Shown here: one piece after another, positions 36,345 to 45,608 of the stretch
Position numbering within the stretch: the stretch's first letter is position 1
Layout: each line of letters starts with the position of its first letter
Assembly: GCF_900130045.1 (NCBI RefSeq)
Contig: NZ_FQXT01000006.1
Span: forward strand, 3,488 to 67,487
Source of the DNA: Leeuwenhoekiella palythoae
Lineage (GTDB): Bacteria; Bacteroidota; Bacteroidia; Flavobacteriales; Flavobacteriaceae
Direction: 5' to 3'
DNA: 64,000 nt
Position numbers and translations under genes: made by a program
Notes under the pieces: generated by a model
Told to the model about the DNA's origin: nothing
Database searches by the model: none
The model's input: only the letters and a program-made list of their open reading frames with translations

Positions 36345-37583
36345 TCAATAAAGCGCGGCAGTGAGAAAAAAGAATACGCTGCCGGTAAGTATTCCTAGCA
36401 TTAAAAATACAATATTTAGTATAAAAAACTTCATTAAAGTGCGCAGGCGGCTTTCTTGGTAGAAGTTTCGCAGCGCTTTGTAAAAATAAAATGGCGCAAC
36501 AAAACTGATAAAAAGTCCGGAGAGCAAACTGCTGCCCATTAGGAATTCAGGAACGAGTAATAATAGAAGTACGAGAAACAGAAAGGTGAATATATGGAAG
36601 ATAAAAATGACGTGTTCCATATAGTTATAACTTCTTCTCACAACGAAAACGGACCGTAGTGAAGCCAGGCAATAAAGACAGAAGCCCCCTATGTAAGGTG
36701 TCTTAAATAAGGACTGTAACTTCTTGCGGGATGTGGCTCGTAATTTATTCTTGTGGAAGCGAACTGATTCAGATTTATAGTAAAGTAGCAAGAAAAAACA
36801 CGCAAATAACGGTGCTAGAAAAAATAAGAAAACCGGGATTTTTTTTGCGAGGTACTGGCCAAAGGCTACCGGATTTTCTTGAATACGTTTTAAGCCTTTT
36901 TCACGATCATACAGCCAAACATTCAATTTGCTTTTAGAATACTCAAGACTATCTAAAGCCTGATATGGATTTTCAACTTTTGTCTGCAATGAGAATATGT
37001 GGAACATTTTTAGCTTAAATGCGGTGCGGCTGACAAAATTGAGCGTGTCTAAACTGCTTTCTCTTCTGTAAATAAGGGGCAGTTGCTCAAGACTGTCTTT
37101 GTCTTTAGTATTTAACGCAAGCGTTTTGTAATAGTTGATGGAATCAAGAGGGATCTCCGCCTGATCGTCGTCATCTTGAAAGTTGAAAATGTTTTGTAGC
37201 GACGGATTTTCTTCAGACTCAGCATCTGCAATTTGAATGAAATCAAGAAAACCGCTTAGTAAAAAATAAATAATGCTAACGCTCAAAAAAAATCGAAACG
37301 GATTAGCATAGCGCATACGCTTTCCGCTAGTGAAATTTCGAGTGATGACTCCGGGTTTAAACAGAAGGTCTTTAACGGTGTATCTAAACCTGCTGTCATA
37401 ATTGACGATACTGATGATGAATTCGCCAAAATAATCTTGAAGCGATAATTTTTTAGTCGAATTGAGTTGGCCGCAATACGAGCAATAGCGGTCGCTGATT
37501 TCCAGCGGATGCCCGCAGTTGAGGCATTCATTACCTCTGTAGCGCAAAGATTTTCTGGAAGTCTGCTCTAGTTGTTTACCCAC
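36345..37583 (-). CDS. DUF3667 domain membrane protein
   Basis: 412 residues of unknown function. The N-terminus is a double-CxxC zinc ribbon (CLNCGHPLEISDRYCSYCGQ), followed by the DUF3667 core (LQDYFGEFI, FRYTVKDLLFKPGVITRNFTSGKRMRYANPFRF) and a first membrane segment at about residue 100. A hydrophilic, probably periplasmic, middle is followed by about four further membrane segments from residue 250 on. It sits between the T9SS plug-type gene and apaG, all on one strand with gaps of 29 and 2 nt. Confidence 0.87.
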   Translation of the reverse strand: MGKQLEQTSRKSLRYRGNECLNCGHPLEISDRYCSYCGQLNSTKKLSLQDYFGEFIISIVNYDSRFRYTVKDLLFKPGVITRNFTSGKRMRYANPFRFFLSVSIIYFLLSGFLDFIQIADAESEENPSLQNIFNFQDDDDQAEIPLDSINYYKTLALNTKDKDSLEQLPLIYRRESSLDTLNFVSRTAFKLKMFHIFSLQTKVENPYQALDSLEYSKSKLNVWLYDREKGLKRIQENPVAFGQYLAKKIPVFLFFLAPLFACFFLLLYYKSESVRFHKNKLRATSRKKLQSLFKTPYIGGFCLYCLASLRSVFVVRRSYNYMEHVIFIFHIFTFLFLVLLLLLVPEFLMGSSLLSGLFISFVAPFYFYKALRNFYQESRLRTLMKFFILNIVFLMLGILTGSVFFFLTAALY

Positions 37584-37612
37584 GTTCTAAAGATAGAACG
37601 ATTTTCTTAAAG

Positions 37613-38872
37613 TTAGTCTCTGCGTACATTAGAAATTGAGGTAGAGAGCGCATTCCCTCTGCCTATGAGTTCGTCGTATCTGCTTCCCGGAGCTCTGTAG
37701 TACACGAGAACATCGTAAACATTTTCAGTCTGCCAAAAATCTCCATCAACGGGATTGTATTTGAGCATTTTACCGTCCTTAACCACCACATAGCGGTAAT
37801 TGTAGTAGCCTTGTTTGAGCAAAATGGGCAATTCGTAGCGCTGATTTTCAGGATTGAATTGCAATTTGGTAGCATCTTCAATTACAAAATTATTGAAGTT
37901 TCCGTAGAGGTGTATCTCTTCACCTTCAGGTCTTTGTGGGTGATCTAGGCTAAAATGAATCCACGCATATTCCGCATTCACTTTAGGTTGATCTCCTTGT
38001 ATGGTGTTGATCTGAAAATTTCCGTTAAGGTCAGGATTGTAAGTGTAAACGCCGTCCTTTCGAGTGTTGTTTCCATATAAATAATTGTGGTAAAGTTTAA
38101 GCAACTCTATATACTGAACGCGATTGGTCGCAGCCCTAATGTCTTTATTGTCATAATCAAAAAACTCATTTCCTGCGTAAAAAGAGGTTTCGTCATCATA
38201 ACGGTATTGCAAAAGATTACCTATGCTGTATTGAGGAGGTATGTTGCCCACAGACCTTTTTAGATCGTTATTTTGAATAATCAAGGGTTTTACAGTTTCA
38301 TCAGGGTTAATTAATATATTTTCACCGGAATCAACATTAAAATTCACCACTTGTTTTTCTTCTATAAATTCCAAATTTCGGGTACGTAAAACCTCGACGC
38401 CCACTGTAACTTGAGGATCGTAGATCATAAATTTTCGCGAAAAAATAAGCTCGTCATCGTTGTTAAAAATGCTTAGTAAATAATTGCCAGATTTTAAGAT
38501 CGCAGTACTGTATTGGTTAGGGATTTGCAATTCGTAATGTGTATACAGCTGAAGCGTGCTCACCGAATTGGTGTAATTCATAATACGCACATCATCTACA
38601 CCTTTGAGATATTCAGTTTTTGCTAAGACTGAAGTAGTCCAGTCATAATTGTGATGGGTAATGGTGTAATAATAATCAGCTTCATCGCCAATGATGTCGT
38701 CAAAACTCAAATTAAGCGGGTCACCCAATCTGATCACCGGAAGCTGACTTTGTGCGGTATTACCATAAAATTGCACAGATTTGATATAGGGTGGGGCAGG
38801 AACTTCGGTAGCCACCTGACCAAAAAGAGAACAGATGGCTAGAAGTAAGAATAATGTCGAAAACGTTTTCAT
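37613..38872 (-). CDS. DUF5103 / type IX secretion system plug-type protein
   Basis: 419 residues with a signal peptide (TLFLLLAICSLFGQ). The DUF5103 region starts IKSVQFYG and includes LNLSFDDI, DYYYTITHHNYDW, LQIPNQYSTAILKSGNYLL and a C-terminal Ig-like part with YGNFNNFVIED and YNYRYVV. Family members correspond to the periplasmic plug that closes the SprA translocon of the T9SS, which is the basis of the name; direct function here is inferred. It is the third T9SS-related locus in the window and is divergent from nqrA. Confidence 0.87.
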   Translation of the reverse strand: MKTFSTLFLLLAICSLFGQVATEVPAPPYIKSVQFYGNTAQSQLPVIRLGDPLNLSFDDIIGDEADYYYTITHHNYDWTTSVLAKTEYLKGVDDVRIMNYTNSVSTLQLYTHYELQIPNQYSTAILKSGNYLLSIFNNDDELIFSRKFMIYDPQVTVGVEVLRTRNLEFIEEKQVVNFNVDSGENILINPDETVKPLIIQNNDLKRSVGNIPPQYSIGNLLQYRYDDETSFYAGNEFFDYDNKDIRAATNRVQYIELLKLYHNYLYGNNTRKDGVYTYNPDLNGNFQINTIQGDQPKVNAEYAWIHFSLDHPQRPEGEEIHLYGNFNNFVIEDATKLQFNPENQRYELPILLKQGYYNYRYVVVKDGKMLKYNPVDGDFWQTENVYDVLVYYRAPGSRYDELIGRGNALSTSISNVRRD

Positions 38873-39021
38873 TTAGCAAATTAAGGTGTAAAGCGGCATC
38901 ATTGCAGCACCTAAGTCTTATTTGGAAACAATCTATATAAGTCCGAAAACTAGGTGGTATAAGCGGTTCGCGCTGCTTCAAATGTAACGAAAATTATGCC
39001 GCTTTATTTTTATAATCTAGT

Positions 39022-39054
39022 TTGTGTAAGAACCTTGTAAAATTTGTAAATTCG
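39022..39054 (+). promoter_or_regulatory. Probable promoter of the nqr operon
   Basis: TTG (39022-39024), 22 nt, then TAAATTCG (39047-39054), one mismatch from TAnnTTTG. The predicted leader is about 55 nt. Confidence 0.5.
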
Positions 39055-39115
39055 CACACCTCAATTCAAGCATATAAAGGGTTGAGAATAACAAGAACTT
39101 TAACATATACTTCCT

Positions 39116-40468
39116 ATGTCAAAAGACATTAAGATCAAAAAAGGTCTTGATATTAAATTGGTAGGTGAGGCTGAAAAGACACTCGCCGAAGCGCCAAAAT
39201 CAAGAACTTATGTGATCAAGCCTTCAGATTTTCATCTTGTAACTCCTAAGATGCTATTTAAAGAAGGAGCTAGCCTAAAAGCAGGAGAGCCACTTTTCTT
39301 CGCTAAAAAAGATGAAAGTATCAAATTTGTTTCGCCGGTAAGTGGAACGCTAACTGAGATTAAACGAGGAGCAAAACGTGTGATAACACATCTTGTCATT
39401 GAGGCAGATGGTAAAGACACGACAGTAGAATTTCCTACTCTTGATGTTGCTACTGCAAATGCAGAAGCGATTAAAGCCAGAATGTTAGAATCTGGTTTAT
39501 GGCCGTTCATCAAGCAGAGGCCTTATGATATCATCGCTAGCACTAAAACCACTCCGGATGCTATTTTTATTTCTGGCCACAATAGTGCGCCTTTAGCACC
39601 AGATTATAACTTTAGTCTCAAAGGAAAGGAAGCTTATATTCAAGCTGCGATTACAGCATTAAGTAAATTAACCAGTGGTAAAATTTACTTAGGTGTTGCT
39701 AAAGCTGCAGATTCTGTTTTTGCAAATATTAGCGAAGTAGAAATGCATACTGTATCAGGACCGCATCCTAGCGGAAATGTAGGTACGCAAATCAATAAAA
39801 TTGCTCCTATTAATAAAGGAGAAACCGTATGGACCATCGCTCCTGAAAATTTAGCGATTATCGGAGAGCTTTTCCTTACAGGTAAATTTAATCCTGAGCG
39901 TGTGATCTCGGTTGCAGGTTCTGGAGTTAAAGCACCAAAGTATTATAGAACAAAAATAGGAGCTGAGGTTTCTACTTTTGCGTATTCTGCAGGTGTTGAG
40001 GGAGATAATGTAAGAATGATTTCAGGTAATGTATTGACGGGAGCGCAAGTTGCAGCAGACGGTCATTTAGGATATTACCACAATGAATTTACCGTGATTC
40101 CTGAAGGTGATGATTATGAATTATTCGGGTGGAATAAACCGGTATTCAATAAGATTTCTTCTTCAAGAGCATTGACTTTTTCTTGGTTATTCCCGAATAA
40201 AAAATACGATCTAGATACCAATACAAACGGAGAGCACAGAGCTTTTGTGGTTACCGGAAATTATGAGGAAGTTTTTCCTTTAGATATTTATCCGCTACAA
40301 TTATTAAAAGCTTGTATGGTGCAAGACCTTGATGCGATGGAAGCTTTAGGGATGTACGAGGTTGCACCTGAAGATTTTGCGCTTACAGAGTTTGTTTGTG
40401 TGTCAAAACAACCACACCAAGCCATCATTCGTAAAGGATTAGATTTAATGCACGCTGAAATAGGATAA
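39116..40468 (+). CDS. nqrA: Na+-translocating NADH:quinone reductase subunit A
   Basis: 450 residues, the usual length; a peripheral cytoplasmic subunit of the Na+-NQR complex implicated in quinone binding. It begins IKKGLDIKLVGEAEKTL, with the barrel-sandwich-like VTPKMLFKEGASLKAGEPLFFAK near the start, the conserved SGPHPSGNVGTQINKI and GWNKPVFNKISSSRALTF-type region, and ends near CVSKQPHQAIIRKGLDLMHAEIG. It is first of six nqr genes that run with gaps of 2-49 nt. The complex oxidises NADH, reduces menaquinone and pumps Na+ out, typical of marine members of the phylum. Confidence 0.97.
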   Translation: MSKDIKIKKGLDIKLVGEAEKTLAEAPKSRTYVIKPSDFHLVTPKMLFKEGASLKAGEPLFFAKKDESIKFVSPVSGTLTEIKRGAKRVITHLVIEADGKDTTVEFPTLDVATANAEAIKARMLESGLWPFIKQRPYDIIASTKTTPDAIFISGHNSAPLAPDYNFSLKGKEAYIQAAITALSKLTSGKIYLGVAKAADSVFANISEVEMHTVSGPHPSGNVGTQINKIAPINKGETVWTIAPENLAIIGELFLTGKFNPERVISVAGSGVKAPKYYRTKIGAEVSTFAYSAGVEGDNVRMISGNVLTGAQVAADGHLGYYHNEFTVIPEGDDYELFGWNKPVFNKISSSRALTFSWLFPNKKYDLDTNTNGEHRAFVVTGNYEEVFPLDIYPLQLLKACMVQDLDAMEALGMYEVAPEDFALTEFVCVSKQPHQAIIRKGLDLMHAEIG

Positions 40469-40473
40469 TAGCT

Positions 40474-41685
40474 ATGGGATTAAAAGAAAAACTACACGGA
40501 ATTAAAGAGGATTTCAAGGGCAAAAAAATGGCGCCGGCTTTTAATGCGCTGCACACTTTTTTGTATACGCCTAATGAAACCACACACAACGGGTCGCACA
40601 TTAGAGCTGTTGATGATTTAAAGCGAACCATGAACACTGTGATTATGGCGCTTGTACCTGTTTTAATATGGGGAATTTTTAATGCAGGTTATCAGCACTA
40701 TGCTGCTGTTGATGCTGCAAACGGAGTGATTCGTGAAGCAAGCCTTTTTGGCAACTTCTTCACTTGGGATAATTTTACGATGGGAGCGATTACCGTGCTT
40801 CCGCTAGTAATTGTTTCTTATGCGGTAGGACTGGCTGTAGAATTTGTTTTTGCGGTAATTAAAGGTCACGAAGTAGAAGAAGGTTATCTGGTAACCGGTA
40901 TGCTTGTGCCTTTGATCGTACCAGTGGACATCCCGCTTTGGATGCTTGCTGTTGCGGTTATTTTTGGTGTTGTAATAGGTAAAGAAGTTTTTGGTGGAAC
41001 CGGAATGAATATTCTTAACCCTGCACTTACTATTAGAGCCTTTTTATTCTTTGCGTATCCTACCTGGATGAGTGGAGATAAAGTTTGGGTACACGGTGCA
41101 AAAGAAGCAGTTGGCACTCCGGATGCTATTTCTGGAGAAACTATATTAGGTTCTTATGCTCAGAATTCTTCAGTAGTATATGATTTTACAGATAAGTTCT
41201 TTGGGTTTATTCCCGGATCTGTAGGAGAGACTTCAACCTTCTTAATCTTATTAGGTGGACTGTTCTTGATGTTTACTAAAATCGCAAGTTGGAGAATTAT
41301 CCTAAGTGCGATCGTTGGAGCTGCTGCAATGGGGCTTATTTTCAACGGTGTTGTAGATGCAGGATGGATCACGGAGTCAAGTAAATTCTATGGATTGATG
41401 AGCACGCCTTATTGGGAGCACCTGATCATTGGGGGTATCGCTTTTGGTATTGTATATATGGCGACTGATCCTGTGTCAGGAGCGCAAACCAATACGGGTA
41501 AATACTGGTACGGTTTCTTAATTGGTTTTATTTCAATTATGATTCGCGTATTCAACCCGGCATATCCTGAAGGAGTATTCTTAGCGATTCTTTTGATGAA
41601 CGTTTTTGCTCCTACAATTGACCACTATGTGGTTCAAGCCAACGTCAAAAAACGTATGAAACGTTTAAAACTTAAAACTGCTTAA
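40474..41685 (+). CDS. nqrB: Na+-translocating NADH:quinone reductase subunit B
   Basis: 403 residues, integral membrane with about ten spans (GAITVLPLVIVSYAVGLAVEF, YLVTGMLVPLIVPVDIPLWML). NqrB carries covalent FMN and riboflavin and forms part of the Na+ path. The expected FMN-attachment motif (DxxSGAT) appears here as DAISGET, with Glu in place of Ala before the acceptor Thr. GGTGMNILNPALTIRAFLFF and YMATDPVSGAQTNTGKY are conserved family segments. It starts 5 nt after nqrA. Confidence 0.97.
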   Translation: MGLKEKLHGIKEDFKGKKMAPAFNALHTFLYTPNETTHNGSHIRAVDDLKRTMNTVIMALVPVLIWGIFNAGYQHYAAVDAANGVIREASLFGNFFTWDNFTMGAITVLPLVIVSYAVGLAVEFVFAVIKGHEVEEGYLVTGMLVPLIVPVDIPLWMLAVAVIFGVVIGKEVFGGTGMNILNPALTIRAFLFFAYPTWMSGDKVWVHGAKEAVGTPDAISGETILGSYAQNSSVVYDFTDKFFGFIPGSVGETSTFLILLGGLFLMFTKIASWRIILSAIVGAAAMGLIFNGVVDAGWITESSKFYGLMSTPYWEHLIIGGIAFGIVYMATDPVSGAQTNTGKYWYGFLIGFISIMIRVFNPAYPEGVFLAILLMNVFAPTIDHYVVQANVKKRMKRLKLKTA

Positions 41686-41687
41686 TA

Positions 41688-42422
41688 ATGGCAAATACAG
41701 ATAAAAACAGTTACACGATAATCTTTGCTATAGTGATGGTGCTTGTAGTAGGGGCGTTATTAGCCTTTACAGCATCAAGTCTTAAGCCTACGATTACCGA
41801 GAATGAGCGCTTTGAGAAACAACAGAACATTCTTTATGCGATGGGCATCAATGAGAATGTGGAAGGTTCAGTAAATTTTATACCTACCGCAGAAGTTGAA
41901 GCAGAATTCTCAAAATACATCAAACAACAATTAGTTATCCAGAATGGTGAAGTAAAGCAAGACAGTGCGGCTTACTTGATTGACCTTAAAGGCGAATTAA
42001 GTAAAGATATGTCTGAGCGTAAGCTTCCATTGTTTGTTGGAGAAAAAGAAGGTAAAGATTACTACATCATCCCACTTTATGGTAAAGGATTATGGGATGC
42101 GATCTGGGGCTTTGTAGCACTTGATGCTGACTATGTAGTACAAGGTGTTTTCTTTGATCACAAAGGAGAAACTCCGGGTCTTGGAGCAAACATCAAGGAG
42201 CGTTATTTTATGGATGACTTCACGGGTGAAGAGATTATGAACGGTACCCAGTATGAAGGTATTACTGTAGCGAAGGGAAATAACGACCCGTTAAACGACA
42301 GAAAAGATGATGGTAAGGTTGATGCCATTGCAGGAGCAACAATTACCGGAAACGGAGTAACTGCAATGATTAACAGTACGGTTAAGCTTTATATTCCTTA
42401 CTTAAAAGATATTAAATTATAA
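41688..42422 (+). CDS. nqrC: Na+-translocating NADH:quinone reductase subunit C
   Basis: 244 residues: one N-terminal membrane helix (TIIFAIVMVLVVGALLAFTA) and a periplasmic FMN-binding domain. The flavin-attachment motif DAIAGATITGNGV is complete, with the threonine after GA as the covalent FMN acceptor modified by ApbE; GLGANIKE is also conserved. ApbE is encoded downstream of the operon (45608-46621). It starts 2 nt after nqrB. Confidence 0.97.
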   Translation: MANTDKNSYTIIFAIVMVLVVGALLAFTASSLKPTITENERFEKQQNILYAMGINENVEGSVNFIPTAEVEAEFSKYIKQQLVIQNGEVKQDSAAYLIDLKGELSKDMSERKLPLFVGEKEGKDYYIIPLYGKGLWDAIWGFVALDADYVVQGVFFDHKGETPGLGANIKERYFMDDFTGEEIMNGTQYEGITVAKGNNDPLNDRKDDGKVDAIAGATITGNGVTAMINSTVKLYIPYLKDIKL

Positions 42423-42424
42423 TT

Positions 42425-43072
42425 ATGGCACTACTATCTAAAAAAGACAGAGGTCTTATAATGGACCCTCTAGCAGATAACAACCCAATTACCATTCAGG
42501 TTTTAGGAATTTGTTCGGCACTGGCGATTACGGCGCAGTTAAAAGCTTCGATAGTAATGGCAGTTTCAGTATTGTTTGTACTATCAGTAGGTAACGTTGT
42601 GATTTCGCTTATGCGAAATATCATTCCTTCTAAGATCAGAATTATTGTTCAGTTAGTTGTAGTTGCTGCTTTGGTAATTATCGTTGACCAAGTGCTTAAA
42701 GCATTTGCTTACGAATTGAGTAAGACGCTTTCAGTTTTCGTGGGACTTATTATTACTAACTGTATCATTATGGGACGTTTTGAAGCGTTTGCTTTAGGAA
42801 ATGGTCCATACAGATCTTTTCTTGACGGAATAGGAAATGCTGCAGGATATGGAGCAATCTTAATTATCGTTGGATTCTCTAGAGAGCTTTTAGGTTCAGG
42901 TACGTTACTTGGATTTAAAGTACTTGGTGATCCAATCGAAAAAACAGGTCTTTACGCAATAGGTTATGAAAACAACGGTTTTATGTTGCTTTCGCCAATG
43001 GCGCTTATTGTCGTAGGGATTATCATTTGGGTTCAGCGTTCTAGAAACAAAACCTTAATTGAAGAAAACTAA
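42425..43072 (+). CDS. nqrD: Na+-translocating NADH:quinone reductase subunit D
   Basis: 215 residues with six predicted membrane helices. It belongs to the NqrD/RnfE family, which together with NqrE binds an iron centre in the middle of the membrane and carries electrons between flavins. Conserved segments: DPLADNNPITIQVLGICSALA, IRIIVQLVVVAALVII, FVGLIITNCIIMGR (cysteine near the iron site) and DGIGNAAGYGAILIIVG. It starts 2 nt after nqrC. Confidence 0.97.
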   Translation: MALLSKKDRGLIMDPLADNNPITIQVLGICSALAITAQLKASIVMAVSVLFVLSVGNVVISLMRNIIPSKIRIIVQLVVVAALVIIVDQVLKAFAYELSKTLSVFVGLIITNCIIMGRFEAFALGNGPYRSFLDGIGNAAGYGAILIIVGFSRELLGSGTLLGFKVLGDPIEKTGLYAIGYENNGFMLLSPMALIVVGIIIWVQRSRNKTLIEEN

Positions 43073-43121
43073 AGATTACGATTTGAGTTAAAACTCATTT
43101 CTAACTTCTTATTATAAAAAA

Positions 43122-43853
43122 ATGGAACACGTAGAGTTATTTTTTAAATCAATCTTTATAGACAATATGGTATTTGCCACGTTCTTAGGAATGTGTTCTT
43201 ACCTGGCGGTGTCTAAAAAAGTTTCTACCGCTGTAGGTCTAGGGGCTGCTGTAATCTTTGTATTAGCAGTTACGGTACCTATGAACTGGTTACTTGATCA
43301 ATATGTATTGCGCCCGGGAGCTTTAACTTGGCTAGGCCCTGAGTATGCAGAGTACGACTTGAGCTTCTTATCTTTTATTCTATTTATCGCAACGATTGCA
43401 ACAATGGTGCAATTGGTTGAGATCGTGGTTGAGAAATTTGCGCCTGCATTATATACTTCTCTTGGTATTTTCTTACCGCTTATCGCTGTAAACTGTGCGA
43501 TTTTGGGAGGTTCTTTATTTATGCAGTCTAGAGATATTCAAACTTTAGGTTTGGCTTTTAATTACGGTTTAGCTTCAGGAATCGGTTGGTTCTTGGCAAT
43601 TCTTGCAATTGCAGCGATCCGTGAGAAAATCAGATATTCTAACGTTCCTGCGCCGTTAAGAGGATTAGGAATCACCTTTATCATTACTGGACTTATGGCT
43701 ATTGGTTTTATGAGTTTTGGTGGAATGTTAACCGGTGGCGAAGAGAAAACCGAAACTACTGACGAAGTAGCAAAAGTAGAAGTTCAAAGTCAAGATACTG
43801 TTGAAGAAGAGGAGTCTTTAGCCGAAGTATCTCAAGAAATAAACAACAAGTAA
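43122..43853 (+). CDS. nqrE: Na+-translocating NADH:quinone reductase subunit E, with acidic C-terminal extension
   Basis: 243 residues. The first about 200 are the six-helix NqrE/RnfA core (FFKSIFIDNMVFATFLGMCSYLAVS, PLIAVNCAILGGSLFM with the iron-site cysteine, NYGLASGIGWFLAILAIAAIRE). The family is usually close to 200 residues; here about 40 extra residues follow the last helix (GGEEKTETTDEVAKVE, QDTVEEEESLAEVSQ), highly acidic and low-complexity. The tail is probably soluble; its role is unknown. It starts 49 nt after nqrD. Confidence 0.96.
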   Translation: MEHVELFFKSIFIDNMVFATFLGMCSYLAVSKKVSTAVGLGAAVIFVLAVTVPMNWLLDQYVLRPGALTWLGPEYAEYDLSFLSFILFIATIATMVQLVEIVVEKFAPALYTSLGIFLPLIAVNCAILGGSLFMQSRDIQTLGLAFNYGLASGIGWFLAILAIAAIREKIRYSNVPAPLRGLGITFIITGLMAIGFMSFGGMLTGGEEKTETTDEVAKVEVQSQDTVEEEESLAEVSQEINNK

Positions 43854-43855
43854 AT

Positions 43856-45163
43856 ATGTTTTTAGCAGCAAGTACAGGAGGAGTTATCGCAGCAACTGTA
43901 GTGGCGTTTTTAGTACTAACACTTGTGTTAGTGGGACTACTACTTTTTGCAAAAGAAAAATTATCTCCATCAGGTCCGGTAAAAATTACCATTAACGGAG
44001 AAAAAGAAATTGAAGTTGATTCAGGAAGTTCGTTGCTTTCAACTTTAGGTGGAAAAAAAGTATTCTTGCCATCTGCTTGTGGTGGTGGTGGTACTTGTAT
44101 TCAGTGTGAGTGTCACGTACTTTCAGGTGGAGGTGAGGCGCTTCCTACCGAAACACCACATTTTACACGTAAAGAATTAGCAGCAGGGGCGCGTCTTGCT
44201 TGTCAGGTAAAGGTGAAGCAAGATATGGACATCACTATTCCTGAAGAAGTATTCGGTATCAAGAAATGGGAGGCTACTGTAGTGCGTAACTATAACGTAG
44301 CATCATTCATCAAGGAATTTGTTGTTGAGATCCCTGAGGATATGGACTACAAAGCGGGTGGATATATTCAGATCGAAATTCCTGAGACTACAGTGAAGTT
44401 CGAGGATATTGACATTACCGCGCATCCAGAAGAGCACGAAACTCCTGATAAATTTAAAGAAGAGTGGGATAAGTTTAAACTTTGGCCACTTGTAATGAAG
44501 AATACAGAGACTGTAGAGCGTGCGTATTCAATGGCCTCTTATCCTGCAGAAGGACGTGAGATTATGTTGAATGTACGTATTGCAACACCTCCATTTGACC
44601 GTGCTAAAGGTGGATGGATGGATGTAAATCCTGGAGTTGCCTCTTCATATATATTCAGTAGAAAGAAAGGAGATAAGGTAACAATTTCTGGTCCTTACGG
44701 TGAATTCTTCATCAACGAGTCTGAAGCAGAAATGCTTTATGTAGGTGGTGGAGCAGGTATGGCGCCAATGCGTTCACACTTGTATCATCTATTTAAAACC
44801 CTCAAGACGGGTCGTAAAGTGACTTATTGGTACGGTGGTCGTTCTAAGCGCGAGTTATTCTACCTTCAGCATTTTTATGAGCTAGAGAAGGAGTTTGATA
44901 ACTTTAAATTTTATCTAGTACTTTCTGAACCTTTAGAAGAGGATAATTGGAAAGTAAAAGAAGATATTGATAGCCCAGGAGATGGTTTTGTTGGATTTGT
45001 ACACAATGCTGTGATCGAGCAGTACTTGAGCAAGCACGACGAGCCAGAAGAAATCGAATTGTATTTCTGTGGGCCTCCATTGATGAACAAAGCAGTTCAA
45101 AAAATGGGAGAGGATTTTGGTATTCCAGACGAGAATATTCGTTTTGATGACTTCGGAGGATAG
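43856..45163 (+). CDS. nqrF: Na+-translocating NADH:quinone reductase subunit F
   Basis: 435 residues; it is the NADH entry point. Order: one N-terminal membrane helix (VIAATVVAFLVLTLVLVGLLLF), a [2Fe-2S] ferredoxin domain with CGGGGTCIQC and a fourth Cys in LACQV, an FAD-binding domain with RAYSMASYP, and an NADH-binding domain with YVGGGAGMAPMRSH and the terminal FDDFGG. All four cluster cysteines are present. It starts 2 nt after nqrE and ends before a terminator. Confidence 0.98.
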   Translation: MFLAASTGGVIAATVVAFLVLTLVLVGLLLFAKEKLSPSGPVKITINGEKEIEVDSGSSLLSTLGGKKVFLPSACGGGGTCIQCECHVLSGGGEALPTETPHFTRKELAAGARLACQVKVKQDMDITIPEEVFGIKKWEATVVRNYNVASFIKEFVVEIPEDMDYKAGGYIQIEIPETTVKFEDIDITAHPEEHETPDKFKEEWDKFKLWPLVMKNTETVERAYSMASYPAEGREIMLNVRIATPPFDRAKGGWMDVNPGVASSYIFSRKKGDKVTISGPYGEFFINESEAEMLYVGGGAGMAPMRSHLYHLFKTLKTGRKVTYWYGGRSKRELFYLQHFYELEKEFDNFKFYLVLSEPLEEDNWKVKEDIDSPGDGFVGFVHNAVIEQYLSKHDEPEEIELYFCGPPLMNKAVQKMGEDFGIPDENIRFDDFGG

Positions 45164-45180
45164 TCAGAACTTAAATTATC

Positions 45181-45209
45181 AAAAAGCCGTTACGAAAGTA
45201 GCGGCTTTT
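45181..45209 (+). terminator. Intrinsic terminator of nqrABCDEF
   Basis: AAAAAGCCGTTAC pairs with GTAGCGGCTTTTT (one T-G pair) around a 3-4 nt loop, then TT. It lies 17 nt past the nqrF stop and thus separates the pump genes from the downstream apbE pair. Confidence 0.88.
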
Positions 45210-45233
45210 TTTCTGCTATAATTCCACGCGCTG

Positions 45234-45241
45234 TATCTTTG
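45234..45241 (+). promoter_or_regulatory. -7 box placed for a leaderless transcript
   Basis: TATCTTTG matches TAnnTTTG exactly and ends 4 nt before the ATG at 45246, so transcription is expected to begin at or within about 3 nt of the start codon. Confidence 0.55.
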
Positions 45242-45245
45242 CTTT

Positions 45246-45608
45246 ATGGCAGAATTATTAAATAAACAGGAGCTTCATAACCTTGCGATGAATATCGTAG
45301 GAAAAGATCTGGAAGCTCAGGGTTTTGAATTTTTAGGAGTGAATAGTGAACTCAAACGCAATCCGCAGTTTGTAGCTTTACGCGACAAAAAATTGCATTT
45401 TGTGATCGTGCGGGCTGTGAGTTATCCCGAAAATGCTAATGCCTACGACGAAGGTTTTATGAGTGAAATGAAGTTACACGCAGATAAATTTAATGCAAAA
45501 ACCTTTTATGCAGGAGTGGGTTTAGGTAGTGCAGAGGATTACGGAAAACCCGTAGAAAAGGGAGATTCTTACACAGTTATATATAACGGCTTACAAGAAA
45601 TAGAATAA
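45246..45608 (+). CDS. Small protein of the nqr-apbE locus, unknown function
   Basis: 120 residues with no signal peptide or membrane segment, so probably cytosolic. I know of similar short proteins annotated loosely as NqrF-like in this family of bacteria, but it has none of the NqrF motifs: no cysteines for a cluster and no FAD or NADH sites. Visible segments: LNKQELHNLAMNIVGKDLEAQGFEFLG-type N-terminus, RNPQFVALRDKKLHFVIVRAVSYP and FNAKTFYAGVGLGSAED. Its stop overlaps the apbE start (TAATG), suggesting coupled translation and a role with flavinylation or the Nqr complex (inference). Confidence 0.75.
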   Translation: MAELLNKQELHNLAMNIVGKDLEAQGFEFLGVNSELKRNPQFVALRDKKLHFVIVRAVSYPENANAYDEGFMSEMKLHADKFNAKTFYAGVGLGSAEDYGKPVEKGDSYTVIYNGLQEIE

